Translations under genes and position numbers: made by a program | Assembly: GCF_002803845.1 (NCBI RefSeq) | Contig: NZ_CP024985.1 | Coordinates: forward strand, 4,340,001 to 4,404,000 | Reading direction: 5' to 3' | DNA length: 64,000 bases | Origin: Streptomyces lavendulae subsp. lavendulae | GTDB lineage: Bacteria; Actinomycetota; Actinomycetes; Streptomycetales; Streptomycetaceae | Part shown: piece after piece, positions 45,868 through 53,502 of the stretch | Numbering within the stretch: the stretch's first letter is position 1 | Layout of the letters: each line of letters begins with the position of its first letter | The notes under the pieces: generated by a model | Told to the model about the DNA's origin: nothing | The model's database searches: none | Seen by the model: the letters and a program-made list of their open reading frames with translations, nothing else

Positions 45868-46743
45868 ATGGACACCGACCGTCTGCCGGGCTGCTACCGC
45901 CACCCGGACCGCGACACGGGCATCACCTGCACCCGCTGCGACCGCCCGGTCTGCCCCGAGTGCAGGGTCGACGCCGCGGTCGGCTTCCAGTGCGTGGAAT
46001 GCGTCCGCGGGGGCTCCGGTACCGGGCACGCCCCCGCCGCGACCGCCCCGCGCACCCTCGCGGGCGGCCGGGTCGCGGCCGATCCCCAGCTCGTCACCAA
46101 GATCCTGATCGGGATCAACGTGGCGGTCCTCCTCGCCACGTACGCCGTACCGGGGCTGGCCGTCCAGCTGGAGCTGCTCGGCCGCTACGTCGAGTACTAC
46201 GGGGCCCCGCTGGAGGGGATCTCCACAGGCCAGTACCACCGGCTGCTGACCTCGGTGTTCCTGCACGTCGAGTGGTGGCACATCTTCAGCAACATGCTGG
46301 CCCTGTGGGTGATCGGCGGCCCGCTGGAGGCCGCCCTGGGGCGGGCCCGCTACCTCGCCCTCTACCTGCTGTCGGGGCTGGGCGGCAGCGCCCTCGTGTA
46401 CCTGCTGACCGCGCCGAACACGCCGACCCTCGGCGCCTCGGGCGCCATCTGCGGGCTCCTCGGCGCCACCGTGGTCCTCGCCCGCCGGTTGCGCTACGAG
46501 ATGCGGCCGGTCCTGATCACGCTCGGGCTGATGCTGCTGATCACCTTCGTACCGCTGGGCGGCAGCCTGACGGTGTCCTGGCAGGCGCACATCGGCGGCC
46601 TGGTGACCGGCGCCCTGGTGGCGCTCGGCATGCTGGCACCCGCCACCGGCAGGAAGCGCATACTGGTACAGGCGGGTACCTGCGCGGCAGTGTTCCTGCT
46701 GGCCTTGGTGGTGGTCATGGTCCGGACGGCCGAACTCACCTGA
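45868..46743 (+). CDS. Rhomboid-family intramembrane serine protease with N-terminal zinc-ribbon-like domain
   Basis: The 291-residue protein has an N-terminal Cys/His-rich segment (CYRHPDRDTGITCTRCDRPVCPECR, shown here as a zinc-binding-type pattern around residues 10-45) and a rhomboid core. EWWHIFSNMLALWVIG holds the HxxxN motif, the nucleophile serine is in GASGAICGLLGA, and the histidine lies in WQAHIGGLVTG. It cleaves membrane proteins within the bilayer; substrates are unknown. AGGGGAC precedes the ATG. Confidence 0.92.
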   Translation: MDTDRLPGCYRHPDRDTGITCTRCDRPVCPECRVDAAVGFQCVECVRGGSGTGHAPAATAPRTLAGGRVAADPQLVTKILIGINVAVLLATYAVPGLAVQLELLGRYVEYYGAPLEGISTGQYHRLLTSVFLHVEWWHIFSNMLALWVIGGPLEAALGRARYLALYLLSGLGGSALVYLLTAPNTPTLGASGAICGLLGATVVLARRLRYEMRPVLITLGLMLLITFVPLGGSLTVSWQAHIGGLVTGALVALGMLAPATGRKRILVQAGTCAAVFLLALVVVMVRTAELT

Positions 46744-46758
46744 TCACACCGGCGTCAA

Positions 46759-46822
46759 CTCTCCACAGAGTTATCCACAGATCTTCTGTCTTTTCCTCAG
46801 GTGTGGATGACGCTGTGGATAA
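46759..46822. promoter_or_regulatory. Cluster of four DnaA boxes outside oriC
   Basis: CTCTCCACA (46759-46767) and TTATCCACA (46771-46779) lie on the plus strand; TGTGGATGA (46802-46810) and TGTGGATAA (46814-46822) lie on the minus strand. Two are perfect TTATCCACA. The cluster occupies the short interval between the convergent rhomboid and crgA genes, about 19 kb right of oriC. It may titrate DnaA (inference). Confidence 0.75.
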
Positions 46823-46860
46823 CTCCTGGGGAGGGCTTGCGCCGCAGCGCTATCCGCGCA

Positions 46861-47115
46861 TTACTTCCACTGCGTGGAGACGCCGAATCCGGCTGCGATA
46901 AATCCGAAACCGACCACGATGTTCCAATTGCCCAGGGCCTCGACGGGCAGCTGGGTGTCGGTCACGTAGAAGACGACGATCCACGCGAGACCGATGAGGA
47001 AGAACGCCAGCATGACCGGGGCGACCCAGCTGCGGTTCGTCAGCCTGATCGTCTGCGCCTGCTTCGCCGGCGGCGGCGTGTAGTCGTCCTTCTTGCGGAT
47101 ACGTGACTTCGGCAC
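46861..47115 (-). CDS. crgA: Cell division protein CrgA
   Basis: This 84-residue protein has a basic N-terminus (PKSRIRKKDDY) and two membrane helices with the conserved SWVAPVMLAFFLIGLAWIVV and NWNIVVGFGFIAAGFG. CrgA coordinates septation and FtsZ ring formation in Streptomyces aerial hyphae and recruits divisome proteins in mycobacteria. GGAGAG precedes the GTG start. Confidence 0.97.
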   Translation of the reverse strand: MPKSRIRKKDDYTPPPAKQAQTIRLTNRSWVAPVMLAFFLIGLAWIVVFYVTDTQLPVEALGNWNIVVGFGFIAAGFGVSTQWK

Positions 47116-47206
47116 GAGGGGCTCTCCTGTCGATGCGCTGGGGACCTGGCCTGCCCCGGGCGTCCGTTAGCGTAGTGGACCTGTGGCGTTGAAGGAGAAG
47201 GGTACG

Positions 47207-47983
47207 TTGAGCGATTCCGACGACTCCTCCGCGGGTCCCCGTCGCCGGACCGGGGTGGCCCGGCTGCTGACGGCCGCCGTCTTCGCCCTGGCAGGCCTCA
47301 TCTTCGTCACCAGTTTCAACACCTCCAAGGGTACGAACATCCGGACGGACGCCTCGCTCCTGAAGCTGTCCGACCTGATCCACGAGCGCAGCGCCAACAA
47401 CGCCGAGCTGGAGAAGACCGCCGCGCTCGCCCGCGACCGGGTGGACGCCCTCGCCGAACGCGACGACGGCAGCACCAGGGCCGAGGACGCCAAACTGGCC
47501 GCCCTGCGCACCGCCGCGGGCACCGAGGAGCTCTCCGGCAAGGGGCTGAGCGTCACCCTCAACGACGCGCCGCCGAACGCCACCGCCCGCGTCCCGGGCG
47601 TGCCCGAACCCCAGCCCAACGACCTGGTCATCCACCAGCAGGACCTCCAGGCCGTGGTGAACGCCCTGTGGCAGGGCGGCGCCCAGGGCATCGAGGTCAT
47701 GGGGCAGCGGCTGATCTCCACCAGCGCGGTGCGCTGCGTGGGCAACACCCTGATCCTCCAGGGCCGGGTCTACTCGCCCCCGTACAAGGTGTCCGCCGTC
47801 GGTGACCCGGGCGCGTTGCGCAAGGCCCTCGCGGCCTCCCCCGCCCTGCAGAACTACCAGCTGTACGTCAACGCGTACGGGCTCGGCTGGAAAGTGGACG
47901 AGGACAAGAGGCTGACACTGCCGGGGTACTCCGGCACAGTGGACCTCCACTATGCGAAGCCGCTGGAGTCCGCCGCGCCCTGA
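47207..47983 (+). CDS. DUF881 family membrane-anchored extracytoplasmic protein
   Basis: The 258-residue protein has an N-terminal membrane helix (VARLLTAAVFALAGLIFVTSF), then an outside coiled-coil segment (SLLKLSDLIHERSANNAELE) and the DUF881 domain with LVIHQQDLQAVVNALWQGGAQGIEVMG. Homologues sit next to crgA across actinobacteria (Rv0012). The function is unknown, but the linkage suggests division or wall work. The TTG at 47207 is chosen for the AAGGAG nine bases upstream; an in-frame GTG at 47183 lacks a ribosome site. Confidence 0.88.
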   Translation: MSDSDDSSAGPRRRTGVARLLTAAVFALAGLIFVTSFNTSKGTNIRTDASLLKLSDLIHERSANNAELEKTAALARDRVDALAERDDGSTRAEDAKLAALRTAAGTEELSGKGLSVTLNDAPPNATARVPGVPEPQPNDLVIHQQDLQAVVNALWQGGAQGIEVMGQRLISTSAVRCVGNTLILQGRVYSPPYKVSAVGDPGALRKALAASPALQNYQLYVNAYGLGWKVDEDKRLTLPGYSGTVDLHYAKPLESAAP

Positions 47984-48716
47984 CGTCGTACTGCGCCTGG
48001 TGGTACGGACGTTCAGCGAGGTGTGCCTGACGGCCGGGACGCTGATCGTGCTGTTCGTGGCCTACGTGCTGCTGTGGACCGGGGTCAAGGCCGACCGGGC
48101 CATGGAGGGCGAACGGGACCGGCTGCGCGACCGCTGGGCTGCCGCGGCCGCTACCCAGCCCCCGCCGACCGCCGCCGACCGGCCCCCGCCGACCGCCGCC
48201 GCCCAGGCCCCGCCGGCCGCCGCGGCACCCCCGCAGCAGGCCGCGGAGCCGCCGCCGCGGCCCCGTACCGCCGGGCAGGCCTTCGCCGAGATGTACGTGC
48301 CCCGCTTCGGCCCCGACTGGAGCAAACCGGTCCTGGAGGGCACGGACCCCGGCGTGCTGAGGAAGGGCCTCGGCCACTACGCGGGCACGGCCGGGCCCGG
48401 GGAGGCCGGCAACTTCGCGGTGGCCGGACACCGGCGCACCTACGGGGACCCCTTCAAGGACGTCCCCGAACTCCGTCCGGGGGACGAGGTGATCGTCCGG
48501 GACGCCACGCACCGGTACACGTACACCGTCCGCGCCGCACCGCTGCGCACCCTGCCCACCGAGGTCGCGGTCGTCGACCCGGTGCCCGCGCGGTCCCCCT
48601 TCACCACCCCGGGCAGATACCTGACGCTGACCACCTGCGATCCCGAATGGGGACACAGCCACCGGCTGGTCGTCTGGGCGGAACTCACCGGAACCGGTCC
48701 CGCCGCACCCGGCTGA
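47952..48716 (+). CDS. Class E sortase (first of three)
   Basis: The 254-residue protein has an N-terminal membrane anchor (about 15-40), a Pro/Ala-rich linker and a sortase domain. The catalytic triad is visible: His in VAGHRRTYGDPF, Cys in TLTTCDPEW (the TLxTC class E signature), and Arg in HRLVVWAEL. Class E sortases attach LAXTG-type proteins to the wall, as chaplins in S. coelicolor. The ATG overlaps the DUF881 gene by 32 bases, so translation is probably coupled; a GTG at 48000 is possible. Confidence 0.9.
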   Translation: MRSRWSPPRPDVVLRLVVRTFSEVCLTAGTLIVLFVAYVLLWTGVKADRAMEGERDRLRDRWAAAAATQPPPTAADRPPPTAAAQAPPAAAAPPQQAAEPPPRPRTAGQAFAEMYVPRFGPDWSKPVLEGTDPGVLRKGLGHYAGTAGPGEAGNFAVAGHRRTYGDPFKDVPELRPGDEVIVRDATHRYTYTVRAAPLRTLPTEVAVVDPVPARSPFTTPGRYLTLTTCDPEWGHSHRLVVWAELTGTGPAAPG

Positions 48717-48827
48717 GCGCAGGGATTGCCCCGGTGACCCCCAACGGCGGGGTCCTGGCCTTTAGGCTGTTGCGGTACCGCCCCCGCGGTGCGTGGAAGA
48801 TCGTGGACGACGAAGGAAACAGACGGA

Positions 48828-49004
48828 ATGTACGGCTGGATCTGGCGGCACCTGCCGGGCAACGCGTGGGTACGCGCGCTGATCTCTCTCGTACTGATCC
48901 TGGCGGTGGTTTTCGTACTGTTCCAGTACGTCTTCCCGTGGGCCGAGCCGCTCCTTCCGTTCAACGACGTGACGGTGGACGAGGGATCGGGAGCGACTCC
49001 GTGA
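48828..49004 (+). CDS. Small single-pass membrane protein
   Basis: This 58-residue protein has one helix (VRALISLVLILAVVFVLFQYVF) and an acidic extracytoplasmic tail (FNDVTVDEG). It is conserved in Streptomyces upstream of pabA. GAAGGAAAC precedes the ATG at 48828. Its TGA overlaps the GTG of the next gene. The function is unknown. Confidence 0.82.
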   Translation: MYGWIWRHLPGNAWVRALISLVLILAVVFVLFQYVFPWAEPLLPFNDVTVDEGSGATP

Positions 49005-49639
49005 GCGCGCGCATTCTGGTTGTCGACAATTACGACAGCTTTGTCTTCAATCTGGTCCAGTACCTCTATCAGCTCGGCGCCGAATGCGAAGTGCTGCGCA
49101 ACGACGAGGTGGAGCTCGCACACGCCCAGGACGGCTTCGACGGCGTGCTGCTCTCGCCGGGGCCGGGCACGCCGGAGGAGGCGGGCGTCTGCGTCGACAT
49201 GGTCCGGCACTGCGCGGACACGGGCGTCCCGGTCTTCGGCGTCTGCCTCGGCATGCAGTCCATGGCCGTCGCCTACGGCGGCGTGGTGGGCCGGGCCCCC
49301 GAGCTGCTGCACGGAAAGACCTCGCCGGTGGTCCACGAGGGCCTCGGCGTCTTCGCCGGACTGCCCTCGCCCTTCACCGCCACCCGCTACCACTCGCTGG
49401 CCGCCGAACCGCTGACCCTGCCGGACGCGCTGGAGGTCACCGCGCGGACCGAGGACGGGATCATCATGGGTCTGCGGCACCGGGAGCACGACGTCGAGGG
49501 CGTGCAGTTCCACCCCGAGTCGGTACTGACCGAGTGGGGGCACCGGATGCTCGCGAACTGGCTCGTACGCTGCGGAGACGCCGGAGCGGTCGAGCGGTCG
49601 GTGGGACTGGCCCCGGTGGTGGGCAAGGCCGTCGCGTGA
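49001..49639 (+). CDS. pabA: Glutamine amidotransferase, anthranilate/aminodeoxychorismate synthase component II
   Basis: This 212-residue class I amidotransferase supplies ammonia for making anthranilate (tryptophan) or 4-amino-4-deoxychorismate (folate). LLSPGPGTPEEAG, the nucleophile Cys in VFGVCLGMQSMA, and His/Glu in VEGVQFHPESVLTEWG are present. The equivalent M. tuberculosis gene is called trpG (Rv0013). It has no component I partner nearby, so it may serve both pathways. The GTG overlaps the upstream stop, and its own stop overlaps the next sortase (GTGA). Confidence 0.93.
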   Translation: MSARILVVDNYDSFVFNLVQYLYQLGAECEVLRNDEVELAHAQDGFDGVLLSPGPGTPEEAGVCVDMVRHCADTGVPVFGVCLGMQSMAVAYGGVVGRAPELLHGKTSPVVHEGLGVFAGLPSPFTATRYHSLAAEPLTLPDALEVTARTEDGIIMGLRHREHDVEGVQFHPESVLTEWGHRMLANWLVRCGDAGAVERSVGLAPVVGKAVA

Positions 49640-50469
49640 CGACGGTCGCGCCGTCCGCGCCCACCGAGGGCCGGGCCGCGCGGCGCAAGGCGGACCGGGA
49701 GGCCGCGAAGCGCTCGCACGCGCGGGCGCGCAAACGGGGAGGACGGGGACGGCGGCGCGCCCGCCCCCGCTCCGGCGGCCCGGTGGTGGTGCTGAGCCGG
49801 GCGGCCGGGGAGCTGTTCATCACGGTGGGCCTGGTGATGCTGCTGTTCGTGACCTACCAGCTCTGGTACACCAACCTGCTCGCCGAACGGACCGCCGACG
49901 GGGCCGCCGGCTCGCTGCGCCACACCTGGGAGCAGGCCCCGGGGGCCGGGACGCCCTCGGCGCCGCCGGTGGCGGCCTTCGAGCCGGGACAGGGCTTCGC
50001 GATCCTCCACATCCCCAAGCTGGACCTCAAGGTCCCGGTGGCGGAGGGGATCAGCAAGGCGAAGGTGCTGGACCGGGGCATGGTCGGCCACTACGGCGAG
50101 GGCGTGCTCAAGACGGCGATGCCGGCCGACAAGCAGGGCAACTTCGCGGTCGCCGGCCACCGCAACACCCACGGCGAACCGTTCCGCTACATCAACAGGC
50201 TCGTGCCGGGCGACCCGATCGTGGTGGAGACGAGGGACGCGTACTACACGTACGAGATGACCTCGGCGCTGCCGCAGACCTCCCCGGCGAACGTCTCGGT
50301 GATCAAGCCGGTTCCGGAGGGATCCGGATTCACCGGACCGGGCCGGTACATCACGCTGACGACCTGCACCCCCGAGTTCACGAGCACCTACCGGATGATC
50401 GTATGGGGCAGGATGATCGACGAACGCCCGCGCAGCCAGGGCGTTCCGCCCGCGCTGACCAGCTCGTAA
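49636..50469 (+). CDS. srtE: Class E sortase (second of three)
   Basis: The 277-residue protein has a strongly basic cytoplasmic N-terminus (KRSHARARKRGGRGRRRARP), one membrane helix (about 60-80) and a class E sortase domain. His is in VAGHRNTHGEPF, Cys in TLTTCTPEF and Arg in YRMIVWG. The GTG at 49636 overlaps the pabA stop codon, giving direct coupling. Together with the next gene it corresponds to the SrtE1/SrtE2 pair of S. coelicolor, needed for chaplin display and aerial growth; which is which cannot be settled here. Confidence 0.93.
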   Translation: MTTVAPSAPTEGRAARRKADREAAKRSHARARKRGGRGRRRARPRSGGPVVVLSRAAGELFITVGLVMLLFVTYQLWYTNLLAERTADGAAGSLRHTWEQAPGAGTPSAPPVAAFEPGQGFAILHIPKLDLKVPVAEGISKAKVLDRGMVGHYGEGVLKTAMPADKQGNFAVAGHRNTHGEPFRYINRLVPGDPIVVETRDAYYTYEMTSALPQTSPANVSVIKPVPEGSGFTGPGRYITLTTCTPEFTSTYRMIVWGRMIDERPRSQGVPPALTSS

Positions 50470-50481
50470 GGACGACCCGCA

Positions 50482-51216
50482 GTGTCTCGTGCCCGCCGCC
50501 GCTCCGCACCGCCGCCTGCCGATCGCAGTGTGATCGCAGGGTTCCTGAGCCTGCTGGGAGAGCTCCTGATCACGGTGGGCCTGGTCCTGGGCCTGTTCGT
50601 GGCCTACTCGCTGTGGTGGACCAACGTCCTCGCGGACCGGCAGGCCTCGGCCCGGGGCGACCAGGTCCGCCAGCAGTGGCAGTCGGCCCCCGCGCAGGCC
50701 CCGAACGCGCCCGCCCAGCCGGGCGCCCTCGACACCGGGGACGGCATCGGCTTCCTGCACGTGCCGTCGATGAAGAACGGCGAGGTGCTGGTCAAGCCGG
50801 GCACCGCCCCCGACGTCCTCAACGACGGCGTCGCCGGCTACTACACGGACCCGGTGAAGTCGGCGCTGCCCTGGGACGACAAGGGCAACTTCGCGCTCGC
50901 CGCGCACCGTGACGGGCACGGGGCGAAGTTCCACAACATCGACAAGGTGAAGAACGGCGACGCGGTCGTCTTCGAGACCCGGGACACCTGGTACGTCTAC
51001 AAGGTCTTCGCCGAGCTGCGCCAGACCTCGAAGTACAACGTGGACGTGATCAACCCGGTCCCGAAGGAGTCGGGGAAGACGGCTCCGGGCCGGTTCATCA
51101 CGCTGACGACCTGCACCCCGGTCTACACCTCGAAGTACCGCTACATCGTCTGGGGCGAGCTGGTGCGCACGGAGAAGGTGGACGAGAAGCGCACGCCCCC
51201 GGCGGAGCTGCGCTGA
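50482..51216 (+). CDS. srtE: Class E sortase (third of three)
   Basis: The 244-residue protein has a membrane helix (about 20-45), a linker and a sortase domain with His in LAAHRDGHGAKF, Cys in TLTTCTPVY and Arg in YRYIVWGEL. The LHVPSMKNG region diverges from the second sortase, suggesting a different partner or substrate. AAGGACGA precedes the GTG, 12 bp after the previous stop, so the two are cotranscribed. A hairpin and a near-parS site follow. Confidence 0.93.
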   Translation: MSRARRRSAPPPADRSVIAGFLSLLGELLITVGLVLGLFVAYSLWWTNVLADRQASARGDQVRQQWQSAPAQAPNAPAQPGALDTGDGIGFLHVPSMKNGEVLVKPGTAPDVLNDGVAGYYTDPVKSALPWDDKGNFALAAHRDGHGAKFHNIDKVKNGDAVVFETRDTWYVYKVFAELRQTSKYNVDVINPVPKESGKTAPGRFITLTTCTPVYTSKYRYIVWGELVRTEKVDEKRTPPAELR

Positions 51217-51244
51217 CCCGCCGCGGCGCCCGCCGCACGCGGAA

Positions 51245-51280
51245 CGGCCCGGCCCCCTCGTTCGCGAGGGGGCCGGGCCG
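51245..51280. terminator. Bidirectional hairpin between the sortase and pknB operons
   Basis: Perfect 16-bp arms (51245-51260 and 51265-51280) enclose TTCG. It lies between the convergent sortase and pknB genes; its right arm runs into a near-parS site. Confidence 0.88.
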
Positions 51281-51293
51281 TTTCACGTGGAAC
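51280..51293. other. parS: Near-consensus parS (13 of 14)
   Basis: GTTTCACGTGGAAC differs from parS at one base in the right half (A to G at 51290). It lies between convergent operons, about 30 kb from the parAB cluster. Confidence 0.75.
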
Positions 51294-51305
51294 AACGCAC
51301 CGCCG

Positions 51306-53345
51306 TCAGCGGCGGCCGCCGGTCAGGCCTCCGAAGAAGCCGTCGCCGCCGCCCTGCTGACCGCCCTGGCCCTGGCCCGGCACGGTCTGGAGGTTCACGA
51401 CGGTGCCGGCCGGCTGCGGGGTCCCCGCCGCCGGGTCGGAGTTGACCACCAGGGCGTTGTCGTCGGTCGGACCCGACAGGACGGCCCCGAAGGTCAGGTT
51501 GGCCCGCTTGAGGGCGTCCTTGGCCTGGGCGACGGTCTGCCCGGCCAGCACCGGCACCGCGGTCGGCGCGGTGGCCGCCTTGGCGATGCTGACGTTGACC
51601 GGGGTGTCCTTGGGCAGCTCCACCCCGGCGGCGTACTGCTGCTGGACGATCGTCTTCGGCGGGGCTCCGGGGGAGTCGACCTCCGTCGTGCTGCCCAGCT
51701 TCAGCTTCGCGGTCTGGAGGAGCTTGACGGCCTCCTCCTTGGTCTTGCCGGAGAGCTCGGGGACGATGCCCTTCGCGACCTCCTTGACCACGGTGAGGGT
51801 GATCACCGAACCCTGCTCGGCCTGGCTGCCGGCCTTGGGGTTCTGGTCCGTCACGGTGCCGGGGGTGGCGGTGTCGGACTCGACGAGCTTCTTCTCGACC
51901 TGGAACTTCTTGGCCTTCAGCTGCGCCTCGGCCTCCGCGAACGGCAGCCGGAGCACGTCGATCACCGCCACCTTGGGCGCGCCCGAGGACACCTTGACCT
52001 TGACCGTGGAGCCCTTGTCGACCTTGGTGTCGGCAGCCGGGCTCTGCGAGCAGACGGCGCCCTTGGGCTGGTCCTCGCAGGGCTCCTCGGCCTCCTTCTC
52101 CACGGTCAGCCCCATGTTCTTGCCGCTCTGCTGCGCAGACTCGAAGGTCTGGCCTACCAGCTTGGGCACGGCGGGGCGGTTGTCCGCGGAGGAGTCGAAG
52201 AGGGTGCGGCCGATCAGGATCGCGCCGACCAGGACGAGGACGCCGGCGAGGACGAGCAGGATCGTCGAGGCCCGGCTCTTCTTCTGCTGGCGCCGGCCGT
52301 GCCCCTGGTCGTAGCCGCCGTGGCCCTGGTCCCCGTACCCGTAGCCGCCGTCGCCCCCGGGGGGCATCGGCGGGAGCATCGAGGTCTGGCCGGCGTCGGG
52401 GGAGCGCAGCGCGGTGGTGGCCTGGTCCTGGCCGGGGTGTCCGTAGCCGCCCTGGTCGGGGTAGCCGTAGCCGGCCGCTCCCATGGAGGCGGTGGCGGCC
52501 ACGGGCTGGCCTTCGAGGCAGGCCTCGATGTCGGCCCGCATCTCGTCGGCGGACTGGTAGCGGTAGTCGGGGTCCTTGACCAGGGCCTTCAGGACGATGG
52601 CGTCCATCACGGGCGTGATCTCGGGGTCGAAGTTCGACGGAGGCTGGGGCTCCTCGCGCACGTGCTGGTAGGCCACGGCCACGGGGGAGTCGCCGACGAA
52701 CGGCGGCCGGACGCAGAGCAGCTCGTAGAGCAGGCAGCCGGCGGAGTACAGGTCGGAGCGCGCGTCGACCTGCTCGCCCTTGGCCTGCTCCGGGGAGAGG
52801 TACTGGGCGGTGCCGATCACGGCGGCCGTCTGCGTCATCGTCATGCCGGAGTCGCCCATGGCGCGGGCGATGCCGAAGTCCATGACCTTGACCTGACCGG
52901 TGCGGGTCAGCATGACGTTGGCGGGCTTGATGTCGCGGTGCACGATGCCGGCGCGGTGCGAGTACTCCAGCGCCTGCAGGATGCCGATGCACATTTCGAG
53001 GGTGCGCTCGGGCAGCAGCTTGCGGCCCGAGTGCAGCAGCTCGCGCAGGGTCGAGCCGTCGACGTACTCCATCACGATGTACGGGATGGAGATGTTGTCG
53101 ACGTAGTCCTCGCCGGTGTCGTACACGGCGACGATCGCCGGGTGGTTCAGCGACGCGGCCGACTGGGCCTCGCGGCGGAACCGGGCCTGGAAGGACGGGT
53201 CGCGGGCGAGGTCGGCGCGCAGGGTCTTGACGGCGACGGTACGGCCGAGCCGGGTGTCGTGACCGAGGTAGACCTCGGCCATGCCACCACGGCCGAGCAC
53301 GTGGCTCAGCTCGTACCGGCCGCCGAGGCGACGCGGCTCTTCCAT
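51306..53345 (-). CDS. pknB: PASTA-domain Ser/Thr kinase PknB
   Basis: This 679-residue receptor kinase controls growth and division. The kinase domain (about 9-270) has GRGGMAEVYLG, lysine in VAVKTL, HRDIKPANVML and DFG. A Gly/Tyr-rich linker, one membrane helix (about 358-382) and four PASTA repeats (about 390-660) follow; the first PASTA contains two cysteines. PASTA domains bind muropeptides or lipid II. The ATG at 53345 is preferred to an open upstream frame (53381) because GAGAGGG and the family N-terminus fit. It is the last gene of the fhaA-to-pknB operon. Confidence 0.97.
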   Translation of the reverse strand: MEEPRRLGGRYELSHVLGRGGMAEVYLGHDTRLGRTVAVKTLRADLARDPSFQARFRREAQSAASLNHPAIVAVYDTGEDYVDNISIPYIVMEYVDGSTLRELLHSGRKLLPERTLEMCIGILQALEYSHRAGIVHRDIKPANVMLTRTGQVKVMDFGIARAMGDSGMTMTQTAAVIGTAQYLSPEQAKGEQVDARSDLYSAGCLLYELLCVRPPFVGDSPVAVAYQHVREEPQPPSNFDPEITPVMDAIVLKALVKDPDYRYQSADEMRADIEACLEGQPVAATASMGAAGYGYPDQGGYGHPGQDQATTALRSPDAGQTSMLPPMPPGGDGGYGYGDQGHGGYDQGHGRRQQKKSRASTILLVLAGVLVLVGAILIGRTLFDSSADNRPAVPKLVGQTFESAQQSGKNMGLTVEKEAEEPCEDQPKGAVCSQSPAADTKVDKGSTVKVKVSSGAPKVAVIDVLRLPFAEAEAQLKAKKFQVEKKLVESDTATPGTVTDQNPKAGSQAEQGSVITLTVVKEVAKGIVPELSGKTKEEAVKLLQTAKLKLGSTTEVDSPGAPPKTIVQQQYAAGVELPKDTPVNVSIAKAATAPTAVPVLAGQTVAQAKDALKRANLTFGAVLSGPTDDNALVVNSDPAAGTPQPAGTVVNLQTVPGQGQGGQQGGGDGFFGGLTGGRR

Positions 53346-53502
53346 AACGTTTGCAGCCCTCTCCGTCAGTCCCGACCGCACCCGTGTGTGGTCCGGCGGT
53401 GTGCTGTTCGCGGCAAGGCTACCGGCCGATCGTCGGTGATCGGTTCGTGACCACAGGCTGATATCGGACCGGTACCGAGCGCTCGGATCCTGTCTCCGCT
53501 TC

